Source: Porticoccaceae bacterium
Lineage (GTDB): Bacteria > Pseudomonadota > Gammaproteobacteria > Pseudomonadales > Porticoccaceae
Assembly (NCBI GenBank): GCA_021773435.1
Contig: JAJFKC010000012.1
Coordinates: 1-64,000 of the forward strand
Direction of reading: 5' to 3'
DNA length: 64,000 nucleotides
The notes under the pieces are model-generated. The model searched no databases. It had not been told where the DNA came from and worked only from the letters and a program-made list of their open reading frames with translations. This document shows, in pieces, positions 29,018 to 38,770 of this stretch. The number at the start of each line of letters is the position of its first letter. Position 1 is the stretch's first letter. Made by a program: the position numbers and the translations under genes.

Positions 29018-29824
29018 GTGAGTAAAAATAAAAAAGTCGTCATTGTCACCGGCGGCACCTGGGGTGCTGGTCGTGGTGTCGTAGCGCGATTAGCGCAGGA
29101 AGGTTATCAGGTGATTGGCTGCGGCACCGAGAAAAAAGAGATGGGGAGCACTGCCGAAAAGGGTATAGAGGTCACTCAACGGCAATTGGCAGAGCAGGGT
29201 TTAGAGGTTGATCTACGTGATGTTGATGTCAGCAATGAAGGCCAGGTGACGGCGTTAATAGAGTCAGTGGTAGAAGAATATGGATGGCTTTACGGTTTGG
29301 TTAACAACGCAGCTATTCATCCCACCGGAACTATTTTGCAAACCACTACCGAGATTTGGGATCGGGTACATGATGTGAATTTGAAAGGTATTTTTCTGAC
29401 CTGCAAAGCGGCTGTGCCTCATATGATAGAAGGTGGCAGCGGATCAATTATCAATGTCGGTTCTGGATCGCAGTGGGGTAAGCCGAACTTACTGGCCTAT
29501 TGTGCGAGTAAAGGAGGCGTGATGGCGTTGAGCATGGCTCTGGCCTACGATCATCTAGCGGATCAAATAAGAGTCAATATGGTCATCCCCGGCGGTATGC
29601 TGGGTACTGGCATGACCGATGACATGATTGATAACCCAACGTTTGCCAAAGCCATGGAAAAGGCCATGACGAAAACTGTTGCCGCACGCAGTGTTGACGG
29701 GGGTGATATAGCCGGTGCGGTCAACTATCTTTTGTCTGAGGATTCCGAGGTCGTCACTGGCACCGTGCTTGATGTAGGCTGCTTTAGCCATCAGGGTGGG
29801 CCGATTCCGAACCGCCGGGTCTGA
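29018..29824 (+). CDS. Short-chain dehydrogenase/reductase
   Basis: This is an SDR of about 268 residues. The cofactor motif is VTGGTWGAGRGV, followed by NNAAIHP and catalytic YCASK, with a conserved C-terminal VTGTVLDVG. The open frame starts at a TTG at 28997, but a GTG at 29018 has a strong SD GGAGGAG (29007-29013) and gives MSKNKKVVIVTGG. It is the third gene of the dioxygenase operon. It could oxidise the diol or a later alcohol intermediate; a BphB-type enzyme is also present on the other side. Confidence 0.85.
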   Translation: MSKNKKVVIVTGGTWGAGRGVVARLAQEGYQVIGCGTEKKEMGSTAEKGIEVTQRQLAEQGLEVDLRDVDVSNEGQVTALIESVVEEYGWLYGLVNNAAIHPTGTILQTTTEIWDRVHDVNLKGIFLTCKAAVPHMIEGGSGSIINVGSGSQWGKPNLLAYCASKGGVMALSMALAYDHLADQIRVNMVIPGGMLGTGMTDDMIDNPTFAKAMEKAMTKTVAARSVDGGDIAGAVNYLLSEDSEVVTGTVLDVGCFSHQGGPIPNRRV

Positions 29825-29914
29825 ATATGTTTGGTTCTTTGTCTGGCAAGCCTTTGTGTTAAAGCAGTATTAAGCTGTACTGACGTTTTACTGAAGCTGT
29901 ACTGGTTAGCTGCC

Positions 29915-29941
29915 GACAAAGCCCCGTTTCGGGGCCTTGTC
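29915..29941. terminator. Hairpin between convergent SDR and acyl-CoA dehydrogenase genes
   Basis: GACAAAGCCCCG-TTT-CGGGGCCTTGTC forms a stem of GC pairs with a short loop. It lies 90 bases after the SDR stop and just 7 bases from the stop of the opposing acyl-CoA dehydrogenase gene. It probably serves both strands. T-tracts are weak on both sides. Confidence 0.6.
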
Positions 29942-29947
29942 TCAGGA

Positions 29948-31234
29948 CTAACCAACCGTATTCCTCGGTACGTCTCTGAATGGTCGATCGACATCGGTGC
30001 GTGGTTCCTTGGGCATGCCAAGCCCCCGTTCAGAAATAATATTTCGCTGTATTTCATCGGTGCCACCGGCTATAGATTCCGCCGGCACGGAGATCAGAAT
30101 TTCACTGATCAGACCATCCATTGCGCCGTCCTCGCCGGTTAGCATAGCGTCTGCCCCTGCGATCAGGGTGTGGGCCTCGGCGGCAAGTCTTGCCACCTGG
30201 CTGCCAGCCAGTTTACCCAGTGAGCCTTCCGGGCCAGGCGGTCGGCCCAGGGCATGAGCGGCTTTTACCCGTCGGCCGGTCCATTCAGCAGCTTTGGCCA
30301 TAATTAAAACCTTTCCGATGACCTGGCGGATGGAGGGGTCATCAAATTTACCGGTGGCTTTGGCCCGTTCAATCAATAAATCGACACGGCCAGCGCGCTG
30401 TGGATACCATTTGTAGGGTTCCATGACCGTAGCTATCTCAGCCTTTTGCTCTTCGTAAACCCGGCCCGTGCCTTTGTCACCGCGACCCCAGGAGCGGATG
30501 CCATCGGCGAGACGGCGTTCGTGGGCGAGCGTGGTCATTGCAACTTTCCAGCCGACGCCTTCTTTGTTGACCATAAATTCAGGCGCAACTTTGGCATCGG
30601 TAAAGAATATTTCGTTAAACGAGGCGTGGCCGTTCATTTGTTTGAGGGGCCTCACTTCAACACCGGGTTGTTCCATATCGATCAGGAAGTAGGTCATGCC
30701 TTGATGCTTGGGTACATCCCAGTTGCTGCGCGCCAGTAACATGCCCCATTTGGCGTGGTGAGCGCTAGTGGTCCAGACTTTCTGGCCATTGAAGACCCAG
30801 TTCTCGCCATCGAAATCGGCCCGCGTGGTGAGTCCTGCCAGATCAGAGCCACTGCCCGGTTCACTGAAGAGCTGGCACCAGGTGTCTTCGCCGGTCAGTA
30901 GTGGATGCAGGAATTTCTCCTTGTGCATATCGGTGCCGTGCTCAAGAATTGTCGCAGCGGCGAGCATTCTGACGCCGGTCTTGGCGACACTGACGGCGCC
31001 GATTTTTCGTAACTCGTCATCCACGGCATCACCCAAACCGATGGTCAGGCCGCGGCCATGCCACTCTTTCGGCCAGGCGGGTACGCCCCAGCCGGAGTCG
31101 ATTAACTTTTTGCGCCAATCGAGGAGGCTTAAATCCGGGTTCCAGTTTTCTTCGAGCCAGGCGCGAACCTCTGTGCGGACTTCTTGCTCATCAAGGTTTT
31201 GCTCGTTGCTTATGTCGATATTTGAGTCGGCCAT
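29948..31234 (-). CDS. Acyl-CoA dehydrogenase (C-terminal partner of a pair)
   Basis: This 428-residue FAD enzyme has CQLFSEPGSGSDLAGL, WVFNGQKVWTTSAHHAKWG, MNGHASFNEIFF and C-terminal GGTDEIQRNIISERGLGMPKEP. It starts two bases after the stop of another acyl-CoA dehydrogenase gene, so the two are co-translated. In steroid degraders such adjacent pairs form alpha2-beta2 heterotetramers that act on bulky side-chain acyl-CoAs. A heteromer here is an inference. It is the last gene of a racemase-ACAD-ACAD operon. Confidence 0.87.
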   Translation of the reverse strand: MADSNIDISNEQNLDEQEVRTEVRAWLEENWNPDLSLLDWRKKLIDSGWGVPAWPKEWHGRGLTIGLGDAVDDELRKIGAVSVAKTGVRMLAAATILEHGTDMHKEKFLHPLLTGEDTWCQLFSEPGSGSDLAGLTTRADFDGENWVFNGQKVWTTSAHHAKWGMLLARSNWDVPKHQGMTYFLIDMEQPGVEVRPLKQMNGHASFNEIFFTDAKVAPEFMVNKEGVGWKVAMTTLAHERRLADGIRSWGRGDKGTGRVYEEQKAEIATVMEPYKWYPQRAGRVDLLIERAKATGKFDDPSIRQVIGKVLIMAKAAEWTGRRVKAAHALGRPPGPEGSLGKLAGSQVARLAAEAHTLIAGADAMLTGEDGAMDGLISEILISVPAESIAGGTDEIQRNIISERGLGMPKEPRTDVDRPFRDVPRNTVG

Positions 31235-31236
31235 GA

Positions 31237-32367
31237 TTAATTCTCCCAGCGCAGGACGAGCTGATCGCGGTGATAATTGGGGTCACCGAGAAAAACCTCT
31301 GAACTTTTCGCGCGCTTAAAATAAAGGTGGGTGTCGTTTTCCCAGGTAAAACCAATGCCGCCATGAATCTGTATGCACTCCCGGGCGGACTTCATATAAG
31401 TGTCAGAGGCGGAGGCCTTGGCCAATGAGGCGACGGCGGGGAAATCATCGCTTTGTTCCGCAGCAGCTGCGGCTGCGTAATAAGCGGTCGACTTAGCCAA
31501 CTCTACCTCCAGAAACATATCTGCACATTTGTGCTTGATGGCCTGAAATGAACCAATCAACCGACCGAACTGCATACGTAGCTGGGCATAATCCAGTGAT
31601 GACTCAAGCATTTTTTGCGCGCCGCCAACGGATTCGCTGGCCAATGCCACCGCAGCCAGGTCAAGCACATTCGCCATCGTGGCAGCCCCACCATTTAATT
31701 CACCCAGCAGGACGGCAGGCGCTTTGTCGAAATCTATCGCGGCCAGCTTTCTGGTCGGATCAAGGCTTTTTAATAGTGTGCGATTAACGCCCTGGGCCTT
31801 GCCAGGCAGAGTATAGAGCGACAAACCCTCGGTGCCGAAAGTGCCGGGGCTTCGGGCTAATACCACTAACAGGTCAGCAATATGCCCATCGGCCACATGA
31901 CTTTTATTACCGCTAAGTTCGAAGCCATCACCGGCCGGTGTGGCGATCAGTTCGGTGCTGCTCGGTTGCCAGTCGCCCCCGGTTTCGGTAAAAGCCAGTG
32001 TCGCCAGGATTGCGCCTGAGGCGATGTCTGGCAGCAGAGCGAGTTTTTGTTCTTCGGTACCGGCACTCATAATCGCCGTTGCAGCCAGTGCGGTCGCGGA
32101 AAAGTAGGGCGCGCAAAGCAGGGCGCGACCCATTTCTTCGAGCACAATGCACAGTTCGATAAAACTAAAACCCTGGCCTCCATAGGCTTCGGGAATATGA
32201 ATGCCGGGCAGGCCCAGCTCCTTACTGAGCTGTTTCCAGACCGCCTGGTCGTAACCTTCGTCGGTATCCATCAGTTTGCGGACTTCGGTGGTGGGCGACT
32301 TATCGTCCATAAATCGCCGTACGATCAGACGGAACTCTTCCTGTTCATCGGTAAATGTAAATTGCAT
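31237..32367 (-). CDS. Acyl-CoA dehydrogenase (N-terminal partner of a pair)
   Basis: This 376-residue acyl-CoA dehydrogenase has a divergent active site: the FAD motif is LAFTETGGDWQ instead of TEPGSGSD. The C-terminal IHGGIGFTWENDTHLYFKRAKSSEVFLGDPNYHRDQL lacks the EGT/GGTxEI segment. The ETGGDWQ and FLGD features match FadE28-like half-active partners, which need a second subunit to complete the FAD site. The next gene, two bases away, is the expected partner. It lies 53 bases downstream of the racemase gene. Confidence 0.85.
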   Translation of the reverse strand: MQFTFTDEQEEFRLIVRRFMDDKSPTTEVRKLMDTDEGYDQAVWKQLSKELGLPGIHIPEAYGGQGFSFIELCIVLEEMGRALLCAPYFSATALAATAIMSAGTEEQKLALLPDIASGAILATLAFTETGGDWQPSSTELIATPAGDGFELSGNKSHVADGHIADLLVVLARSPGTFGTEGLSLYTLPGKAQGVNRTLLKSLDPTRKLAAIDFDKAPAVLLGELNGGAATMANVLDLAAVALASESVGGAQKMLESSLDYAQLRMQFGRLIGSFQAIKHKCADMFLEVELAKSTAYYAAAAAAEQSDDFPAVASLAKASASDTYMKSARECIQIHGGIGFTWENDTHLYFKRAKSSEVFLGDPNYHRDQLVLRWEN

Positions 32368-32420
32368 GGCTTTAGTCCTCTACCTAAAGAATATTTTTAA
32401 CTATCCATCACGCGCGTCGG

Positions 32421-33581
32421 CTATTCAACGGCACCGGCCACAGCGACATTATCCATCAGAGCGGCGATTTCAGATTCGCTATAACCGGTATCGAGTAATA
32501 CCTGGTGGGTGTTTGAACCCATAACTGGGGTTGGCCCCTGGATTTCCTGAACGGTACGATCAAAACGCGGTGCCGGGCACGGTTGCATCCAGCCTTCCAT
32601 TTCTACGAATGCGTTCCGTTCAATATTGTGGGGGTGGTCGGGTGCTTCGCCCATTCCCAGCACCGGGGCAAAGCAAATATCAGTTTGCTGCATGATTTCA
32701 CACCACTCATCGCGGGTTTTGGTTAGAAAGCGTTCCGTCATGATTTCTTTGGCGCGGGGCCAATTGGCCTTGTTGAACTGTTCTTTAAAGATCGGGTCTT
32801 CGGCATCGAAGCCACCATATTCCAGCAGCTCAGCGTAGAATTGTGGTTCTATAGAGCCGAGAGAAATATATTTGCCATCGGAACATTGGTAGGTTTCGTA
32901 GAATGGCGCGCCGCCATCGGCGAAATTGTTGCCGCGCTCGTCATCCCACATGCCCTGAGCTCGAAAGCCGTAAATAGCTGCAGTGAGCACAGCTGCGCCA
33001 TCGACCATGGCAGCATCGACCACTTGACCCTTGCCGGATTTCATCGCTTCTATAATTCCGCACAAGACGCCGCCAAATAAAAACATGCCGCCGCCGCCGA
33101 AATCGCCGACCAGATTCAGCGGTGGTGTTGGTTTGCCACCTTTAGGGCCGATAGCCGCCAGGGAGCCGGCCAGGGCAATGTAATTGATATCGTGTCCGGC
33201 AATATTGGAGATTGGGCCTTCCTGACCCCAACCGGTCATGCGGCCATAAACAATTTGTGGACAGCGAGCGAGCACTTCGTCGGGGCCCAGGCCCATACGT
33301 TCGGTGACGCCGGGTCGGAAACCTTCGATCAGGGCATCAGCATTTTCCAGTAAACGAAACACTACTTCGATGCCCTCTGGATCTTTCAGATTGACGCGAA
33401 TCGACTTGCGCCCTCGACCGAGCACGTCGTAGGGTCGTTGCACCTGAATGCCGCCGATAGCGCCTACCGCTCTATCTACGCGAATCACTTCAGCACCCAT
33501 ATCCGACAACATCATGCCGCATAATGGCACCGGCCCGATGCCGGCTAATTCGATAATTTTTACGCCCTTTAATGGCCCCAT
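32421..33581 (-). CDS. Alpha-methylacyl-CoA racemase
   Basis: This 386-residue family III CoA-transferase-fold protein is assigned as a 2-methylacyl-CoA racemase. His130 in NIAGHDINYIALAG, Asp160 in LVGDFGGGGM and Glu245 in SIEPQFYA match the His126/Asp156/Glu241 active site of Mycobacterium tuberculosis MCR at a constant +4 offset. It interconverts 2R and 2S methyl-branched acyl-CoAs so that an S-specific acyl-CoA dehydrogenase can act. It is first in an operon with two such dehydrogenases, which fits isoprenoid or steroid side-chain degradation. Confidence 0.87.
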   Translation of the reverse strand: MGPLKGVKIIELAGIGPVPLCGMMLSDMGAEVIRVDRAVGAIGGIQVQRPYDVLGRGRKSIRVNLKDPEGIEVVFRLLENADALIEGFRPGVTERMGLGPDEVLARCPQIVYGRMTGWGQEGPISNIAGHDINYIALAGSLAAIGPKGGKPTPPLNLVGDFGGGGMFLFGGVLCGIIEAMKSGKGQVVDAAMVDGAAVLTAAIYGFRAQGMWDDERGNNFADGGAPFYETYQCSDGKYISLGSIEPQFYAELLEYGGFDAEDPIFKEQFNKANWPRAKEIMTERFLTKTRDEWCEIMQQTDICFAPVLGMGEAPDHPHNIERNAFVEMEGWMQPCPAPRFDRTVQEIQGPTPVMGSNTHQVLLDTGYSESEIAALMDNVAVAGAVE

Positions 33582-33817
33582 AGAAACTCCCCTGATTTAC
33601 GTCGGTCTGGTTTTAGCGGCCCGGCTTTTGAATCGCCAGGTTTTTAAGCGGTAAAGTAGAGCTGCTAAGGATGGCACGCTTTCGCTGGTTTGTCAGCGTA
33701 TGGGATGCCAGGATTGGATAATCCTACTGCTGAGTGATTGCGGTTTTTAATCGTTGCGGGTTAGGATGCGGTCAACCAGTTAAAACAAGCCACTCATTCT
33801 GATCAGGAGAATTACAC

Positions 33818-34702
33818 ATGGCAAATGCCGAAATCGATGCAATTGTTGAACAACTACGTGCCAACCCTCTCGGTGGCACCCTTGAAGAAATGCGTGCCCA
33901 GTTTGATGAGGGCGGCGCTGAACCGGCTGGTGATGTGGGTATTAAAGCTGTTACCGCCAATGGCGTTCCCTGTGAATTGCATACACCGCCGGGTGCAGAT
34001 ACCGATCGCGTCATTATGTACGTCCACGGTGGTGGCTATGTAATCGGCTCACTCAAAAGTCACCGGGCCACGGTGGCTGAACTGGCCCGTGCCGGTGGTT
34101 GTCAGGCATTGGCGGTTGACTATCGTCTGGCGCCAGAAAACCCTTATCCCGCGGCGGTAGATGATTCTGTCTCGGCCTACAACTGGCTGCGCACCAACGG
34201 TTATGAAGCTAACAAGATTGTGATTGCTGGGGATTCAGCCGGTGGCGGATTGACCGCAGGGACCCTGGTTGCGCTTCGAGATGCTGGCTTACCATTACCC
34301 GCCGCGGGCGTCTGCATCTCTCCCTGGGTCGATCTTGAAGCGACGGGTGAATCTTACGAAACTCGCAAAGATATTGACCCCATGGTGACCAAAGAGCTGA
34401 TCGGCCCCATGGGTACCGCTTATGTGGGCGAGGGCGGCGATTTAAAAGCCACTACCGCTTGCCCCATCCATGCCGATCTCACCGGCTTGCCGCCCCTGCT
34501 GATTCAGGTAGGATCGGCGGAAGTTTTGTATAGCGATGCCGAGACGCTGGCTAATAATGCTAAAGCAGCGGGTGTGGAAGCGACCCTGGAAGAGTGGCCG
34601 GATATGGTTCATGTCTGGCATCTGTTTCACCAGCAGCTGGAGGATGGACGACGGGCCATCGCGCGTATTGGTGAATTTGTCAAAGAAAAAACTGGCGGCT
34701 AA
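33818..34702 (+). CDS. HSL-family alpha/beta hydrolase (esterase)
   Basis: This 294-residue carboxylesterase belongs to the hormone-sensitive-lipase group (family IV). The oxyanion-hole motif is YVHGGGYVIGS (68-78), the nucleophile Ser140 lies in GDSAGGG, and the C-terminal His is in VHVWHLF; the Asp is in the EVLYSDAETL region. SD CAGGAG lies before the ATG. It is followed by a closely similar paralogue. Substrates in this family are short- to medium-chain esters; the true one is unknown. Confidence 0.86.
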   Translation: MANAEIDAIVEQLRANPLGGTLEEMRAQFDEGGAEPAGDVGIKAVTANGVPCELHTPPGADTDRVIMYVHGGGYVIGSLKSHRATVAELARAGGCQALAVDYRLAPENPYPAAVDDSVSAYNWLRTNGYEANKIVIAGDSAGGGLTAGTLVALRDAGLPLPAAGVCISPWVDLEATGESYETRKDIDPMVTKELIGPMGTAYVGEGGDLKATTACPIHADLTGLPPLLIQVGSAEVLYSDAETLANNAKAAGVEATLEEWPDMVHVWHLFHQQLEDGRRAIARIGEFVKEKTGG

Positions 34703-34725
34703 TTTATTCTGGCTAAGCTGGTAAG

Positions 34726-34760
34726 TCAGCCACGTCTTGCGAGCAGCGGGTCGTGGCTGA
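34726..34760 (+). terminator. Hairpin after the first HSL esterase gene
   Basis: TCAGCCACG...CGTGGCTGA makes a perfect 9-bp stem with a 17-base loop, followed by TTTGTCT. It lies 24 bases after the esterase stop, which suggests that the second esterase has its own transcript. Confidence 0.55.
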
Positions 34761-34862
34761 TTTGTCTCATAGACGGTGATTTTTAGAAATTGCGCCGAAT
34801 ACTGTTCTACGTACGAACCATTTCTGCATACCTACTATTCTGCATACCAGGAGATACTTAAG

Positions 34863-35765
34863 ATGTCACAAAAACAATTGGATAAAATTATCAGCATCTT
34901 TGAGCGGCAAAACGCCGGTAGTGGTAATGGCAAGCCGGCATCGCTCAAACGATCCCGGGAAGTGATGGACGAAAACGGTGCAAAATTTAAGGTGCCGGGC
35001 GATGTCGAGATGGAACCCGTCAGCGCCGATGGTGTTGATGCCGAGTTTTTAACGGCCCCGGGGGCTGATGCCAAAAAGGCGGTGTTGTATCTCCACGGTG
35101 GTGGTTATGCCATTGGTTCGATCAAGAGCCATCGTTATCTAATGCAGAATATCTCCCGGGTCTGTGGTGTGAGAACCCTGGGTATTAACTATGCGCTGGC
35201 CCCCGAAAACCCTTTCCCTGCGGCTATTAAAGATGCTGCTAAGGCCTACCGTTGGTTGGTTAAGCAGGGCTTTGAGCCGAAAAATATAGCGATTGGTGGT
35301 GATTCAGCCGGCGGTGGCTTGACGTTGGCGACGCTTCTGTTTTTACGCGACGCCGGTGATCCACTGCCCGCAGCAGGCGTATGTATTTCGCCCTGGACTG
35401 ATATGACCTGTTCGGCCGAATCTTATACCACACGGCTGGAAAGCGATCCCATGGTGGTGGGTGATGGCCTGCAGAAAATGGCGGATTTCTATGTCGGTGA
35501 CGCCGACCACAAAGACCCACTGGCTTCACCGGTCTTTGCTGATTTGACGGGCTTGCCGCCATTGCTGATTCACGTCGGTGGTCGCGAAGTGCTTTATGAC
35601 GATGCCATAAATGTTTTTCATAATGCGCAACAGGCCGGGTTGGATGTCGAGCTTCTGGATGAACCAGAGATGTTTCATGTCTGGCATGCTTTCGCGCTGA
35701 TGCTTGAAGAGGCACAGCAAGCAGTTGATAAAATTGGTGTTTATCTGCGAGAAAAGATGGGCTAA
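34863..35765 (+). CDS. HSL-family alpha/beta hydrolase (esterase), paralogue
   Basis: This second HSL esterase has about 300 residues, with HGGGYAIGSIKSH, nucleophile motif GDSAGGG and terminal FHVWHAF. It is clearly paralogous to the preceding gene (shared HGGGY-IGS-KSHR, LAPENP-PAA and AAGVCISPW segments), so the pair arose by tandem duplication. The open frame begins at 34776, but the ATG at 34863 has SD AGGAG (34849-34853) and gives MSQKQLDKII, comparable in start to the neighbour. Confidence 0.86.
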   Translation: MSQKQLDKIISIFERQNAGSGNGKPASLKRSREVMDENGAKFKVPGDVEMEPVSADGVDAEFLTAPGADAKKAVLYLHGGGYAIGSIKSHRYLMQNISRVCGVRTLGINYALAPENPFPAAIKDAAKAYRWLVKQGFEPKNIAIGGDSAGGGLTLATLLFLRDAGDPLPAAGVCISPWTDMTCSAESYTTRLESDPMVVGDGLQKMADFYVGDADHKDPLASPVFADLTGLPPLLIHVGGREVLYDDAINVFHNAQQAGLDVELLDEPEMFHVWHAFALMLEEAQQAVDKIGVYLREKMG

Positions 35766-35954
35766 ATAGTTGATGATCATCAACGACTTGATAGGCCAAC
35801 CATATTTTGAGCAACAGTATTTTATTCCTCCTGACATTGTCTATAGTGGGTTTCCTCTATGGCTGATTTGGTATCAAAGTGTGGCGTAACAGTAGTTTGG
35901 TCGGATTTTAGGTGAGCGACTTTATGGTTCGGTTGGGAACTGACTGGGTAGTTC

Positions 35955-36800
35955 ATGCTACAGGGTAAAAAAGTAGTCGTAGTTTTGCCCGCATTCAGAG
36001 CGGCACGTACACTGGAAAAAACTTATCAAGATATTCCATTGGATGTTGTCGATGATGTTGTCCTGGTTGACGACGCTAGCGACGATGCCACGGTAGAAGT
36101 GGCGGCTCGCCTGGGAATAAGGGTAGTGACGCACGCGGTTAATCGGGGTTATGGTGCCAATCAAAAGACGTGCTACGCGGAGGCTCTGGCGTTGGATGCC
36201 GACGTCGTGGTTATGTTGCATCCAGATTATCAGTACGATCCACGCTTAATCACCGCTATGGCGGGTATGATCGTCTCCGATATTTATGATCTGGTGCTCG
36301 GCTCCAGAGTTTTGGGTAATACGGTACGCAGCGGCGGCATGCCAAGGTACAAATATGTTGCAAATCGAGTACTTACGGCAATTCAGAATGTTTTGCTGGG
36401 AACCAAACTGTCTGAGTTTCATACCGGCTACCGTGCCTACTCCCGTGAGGTTTTAGAACAGCTGCCCTTGAACGCCAATTCCGATGATTTTGTATTTGAT
36501 AATCAATTGCTGACTCAAGCAGTTGGATGGGGGTTTGTGGTCGGCGAAATCAGCTGCCCTACTCGATATTTTGAAGAGGCCAGTAGTATCAATTTTGCGC
36601 GTTCTGTGAGTTATGGCTTCGGTGTGCTGGGTACGAGCGTTGCATTCCGACTATGGCGTTGGGGCTGGCACGGCCGCAGATATTCTCGCGAGAGGACGGT
36701 ACGCGTTTACAGGCATCGAAACGGAACTACGGCGCGATCACCCGGAAATCAGACTCCTCTCCAGGGACCTAGATGCATACGCGAGGAATTGATGAGCTGA
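35955..36800 (+). CDS. Family 2 glycosyltransferase (polyprenyl-phosphate type)
   Basis: This 281-residue GT-A enzyme has [42 protein letters not shown] and the metal-binding-type [10 protein letters not shown]. It resembles dolichyl/polyprenyl-phosphate sugar synthases that load a sugar onto undecaprenyl phosphate at the membrane. It lacks the extra C-terminal membrane helices of some relatives. Its last 28 bases overlap the start of a GT39 gene, which would be the enzyme that uses the lipid-linked sugar. Confidence 0.82.
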   Translation: MLQGKKVVVVLPAFRAARTLEKTYQDIPLDVVDDVVLVDDASDDATVEVAARLGIRVVTHAVNRGYGANQKTCYAEALALDADVVVMLHPDYQYDPRLITAMAGMIVSDIYDLVLGSRVLGNTVRSGGMPRYKYVANRVLTAIQNVLLGTKLSEFHTGYRAYSREVLEQLPLNANSDDFVFDNQLLTQAVGWGFVVGEISCPTRYFEEASSINFARSVSYGFGVLGTSVAFRLWRWGWHGRRYSRERTVRVYRHRNGTTARSPGNQTPLQGPRCIREELMS

Positions 36801-38770
36801 GTCGATCAGCGTGCCTTGCTCTGGTGGGCTTGTTAATGACGATGTTTGTGGTCAAGCTTTATCTGGGTGTGCATCTTGATCTTTTTGGGGACGAAGCCTT
36901 TTACTGGCAAAGCGCACAGCGCCCGGCACTGGCCTACCTTGACCATCCGCCGCTGACTGCCGGACTCATTATGGCCGGTACGGCGGTGCTGGGTGATAGC
37001 ACACTCGGTGTGAGGATCCTGTTTATTGGTTTAGGTCTGGCATTCCTTGTTTTAATCTGGATGCTAGCGCGCCCCATAGTCGGTGTCCGTGATGCCTGGT
37101 TTGCTGCGGGGCTTAGCAGCACTCTGCCTTTGGCCTCTATCCTGGGCGTCGCTGCGGTACCGGATGTTCCTTTGACGTTTTTTAGCCTGCTGGCAATGGT
37201 CGGCCTTGAACGAGCGACTCGCACGGGGAAGGTGATTTACTGGCTGGTCTTCGGGTTGGCGCTAGCCGGTGGATTGGCGACGCATTACCGCTTCATTTTG
37301 GTACCTGCTGCAGCGGGGATATATTTGTTGGTGACGGCTAACGGACGCCAACAATGGCGAAGGGGAGGGCTTTGGATTGCGGTGGCAGTAGGTATATGTG
37401 GGCTCCTGCCGGTACTGCTGTTTAATGTCGAGCAGGATTTCGCACCATTACGGTATCAATTTGGCGAACGTCACGCCTGGCAGTTCAATGCGAAAGGTTT
37501 GCTTCAACCGGCAATACAGGCTGCTGTTACTACGCCGGTGCTTTATTTGTTTTTTATTATTACCCTGCTAGTTGGCAGTATGCGTGCGCTGCACGGAGAT
37601 GATCGAGCTGCACTGCTGGTCCTGTTTGCCGGGTTCCCGATTGCTGTTTACGGCGTGCTCAGCCCGTGGTCGGACCAGCAACGGTTCAGCATTCACTGGC
37701 CGCTGGGCGGGTATTTGCCGCTGCTAGTGTTGCTGCCAGACACTCTGCGCAGCTTTTTAAATAGCGGCACATCGGCATGGCGAAAATGGGTGGTCTGGTC
37801 AGCTCCGAGCTTGGGTTTGGTGGGGGTTGCTGGTGTTTTCAGCTATTACCTGGCAGTCGCTAACCTGGATCGGCTCTACCCGATATTGCCTGTTAGCATA
37901 GCGAAATCAAGTTTGGCTGGCTGGTCTGAGCTGGGCAGTCGCACCGCTGCGGTACTCGATGGCCTGGAATTATCGGAGCCAGCTAATGTTATCGCTGATC
38001 ACTACTATACTGGTGCGCAGTTGGAATTTCTGCTTGGCGGAAGGGTCCAGCTGGCTCATCTCGATGAGTACAAGGTACATGCTCATGGTCGCGATCAACA
38101 GTATCAGATATGGGGCATCGATGAGGCGAGTTTCAGGGCAGGGCACGCGACCGAGAATGCCCTGGTTATAGTTGACGAGAGTGAGGCTCGCTATGGTTAC
38201 AATCGTTACGCTACTATCCGCGCGATTTGCGGAATATTTGATCGCTTAACGCTTGTAGACACCGCCGACATTTTTGGCGGTGCGCGGCGCTATAGATTTT
38301 ATCTCGGTGAGGGCGTGCGTCGCCAAGGTGAGGGTCGTATCGCAGCAGCTAGAACTGTTCCTGTTGGGGAGAATATCAAACCATTCCTGCCCCTGCCCAA
38401 GAGTTGTCCCGCACCTTCTTTTGCCGACATATACAAGATCGTTGACGATGACGTGTTGACTGGGAAAATTAAAATCAAAGGCTGGGCAATAAATAATGCC
38501 AGTGGGGTGGCTCGGGTAGAATTACTCGTTGATCGCAAATTTGTCGCATCGGTTCGCTATGGAATTCGAGATGAAGGCCCGATTAAAGCGAAAATTTTTC
38601 GGGACGATCTTAGCGACCCCAACGTACCCAACATCGGCTTTCAGTTCTTATGGGATACCGGGTCTGTAGCTGTCGGCCGGCATGAGCTGGCACTTCGCGT
38701 AGTTTCCCAAAATGGGCGGATTGATCGCATTGCCGAGCGATACGTTTTCATCAACCGACCCAATAACTGA
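36773..38770 (+). CDS. GT39/ArnT-like membrane glycosyltransferase with C-terminal extra domain
   Basis: This 665-residue protein has about 11 membrane segments in its first 400 residues. The GT-C motif [11 protein letters not shown] lies in the first periplasmic loop and LDHPPLTAG just after, as in ArnT/PMT family enzymes that use lipid-phosphate sugar donors. The last 130 residues form a soluble domain containing [18 protein letters not shown], which looks like an immunoglobulin-like beta fold. The acceptor (lipid A, glycan or protein) is not known. It overlaps its GT2 neighbour by 28 bases. Confidence 0.83.
   Translation: MHTRGIDELSRSACLALVGLLMTMFVVKLYLGVHLDLFGDEAFYWQSAQRPALAYLDHPPLTAGLIMAGTAVLGDSTLGVRILFIGLGLAFLVLIWMLARPIVGVRDAWFAAGLSSTLPLASILGVAAVPDVPLTFFSLLAMVGLERATRTGKVIYWLVFGLALAGGLATHYRFILVPAAAGIYLLVTANGRQQWRRGGLWIAVAVGICGLLPVLLFNVEQDFAPLRYQFGERHAWQFNAKGLLQPAIQAAVTTPVLYLFFIITLLVGSMRALHGDDRAALLVLFAGFPIAVYGVLSPWSDQQRFSIHWPLGGYLPLLVLLPDTLRSFLNSGTSAWRKWVVWSAPSLGLVGVAGVFSYYLAVANLDRLYPILPVSIAKSSLAGWSELGSRTAAVLDGLELSEPANVIADHYYTGAQLEFLLGGRVQLAHLDEYKVHAHGRDQQYQIWGIDEASFRAGHATENALVIVDESEARYGYNRYATIRAICGIFDRLTLVDTADIFGGARRYRFYLGEGVRRQGEGRIAAARTVPVGENIKPFLPLPKSCPAPSFADIYKIVDDDVLTGKIKIKGWAINNASGVARVELLVDRKFVASVRYGIRDEGPIKAKIFRDDLSDPNVPNIGFQFLWDTGSVAVGRHELALRVVSQNGRIDRIAERYVFINRPNN

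Noticed and set aside
30768-31319. 183-residue open frame on the plus strand
   Set aside because: It spans the ends of two acyl-CoA dehydrogenase genes in antisense. Low-complexity Ser/Pro composition marks it as a shadow frame.
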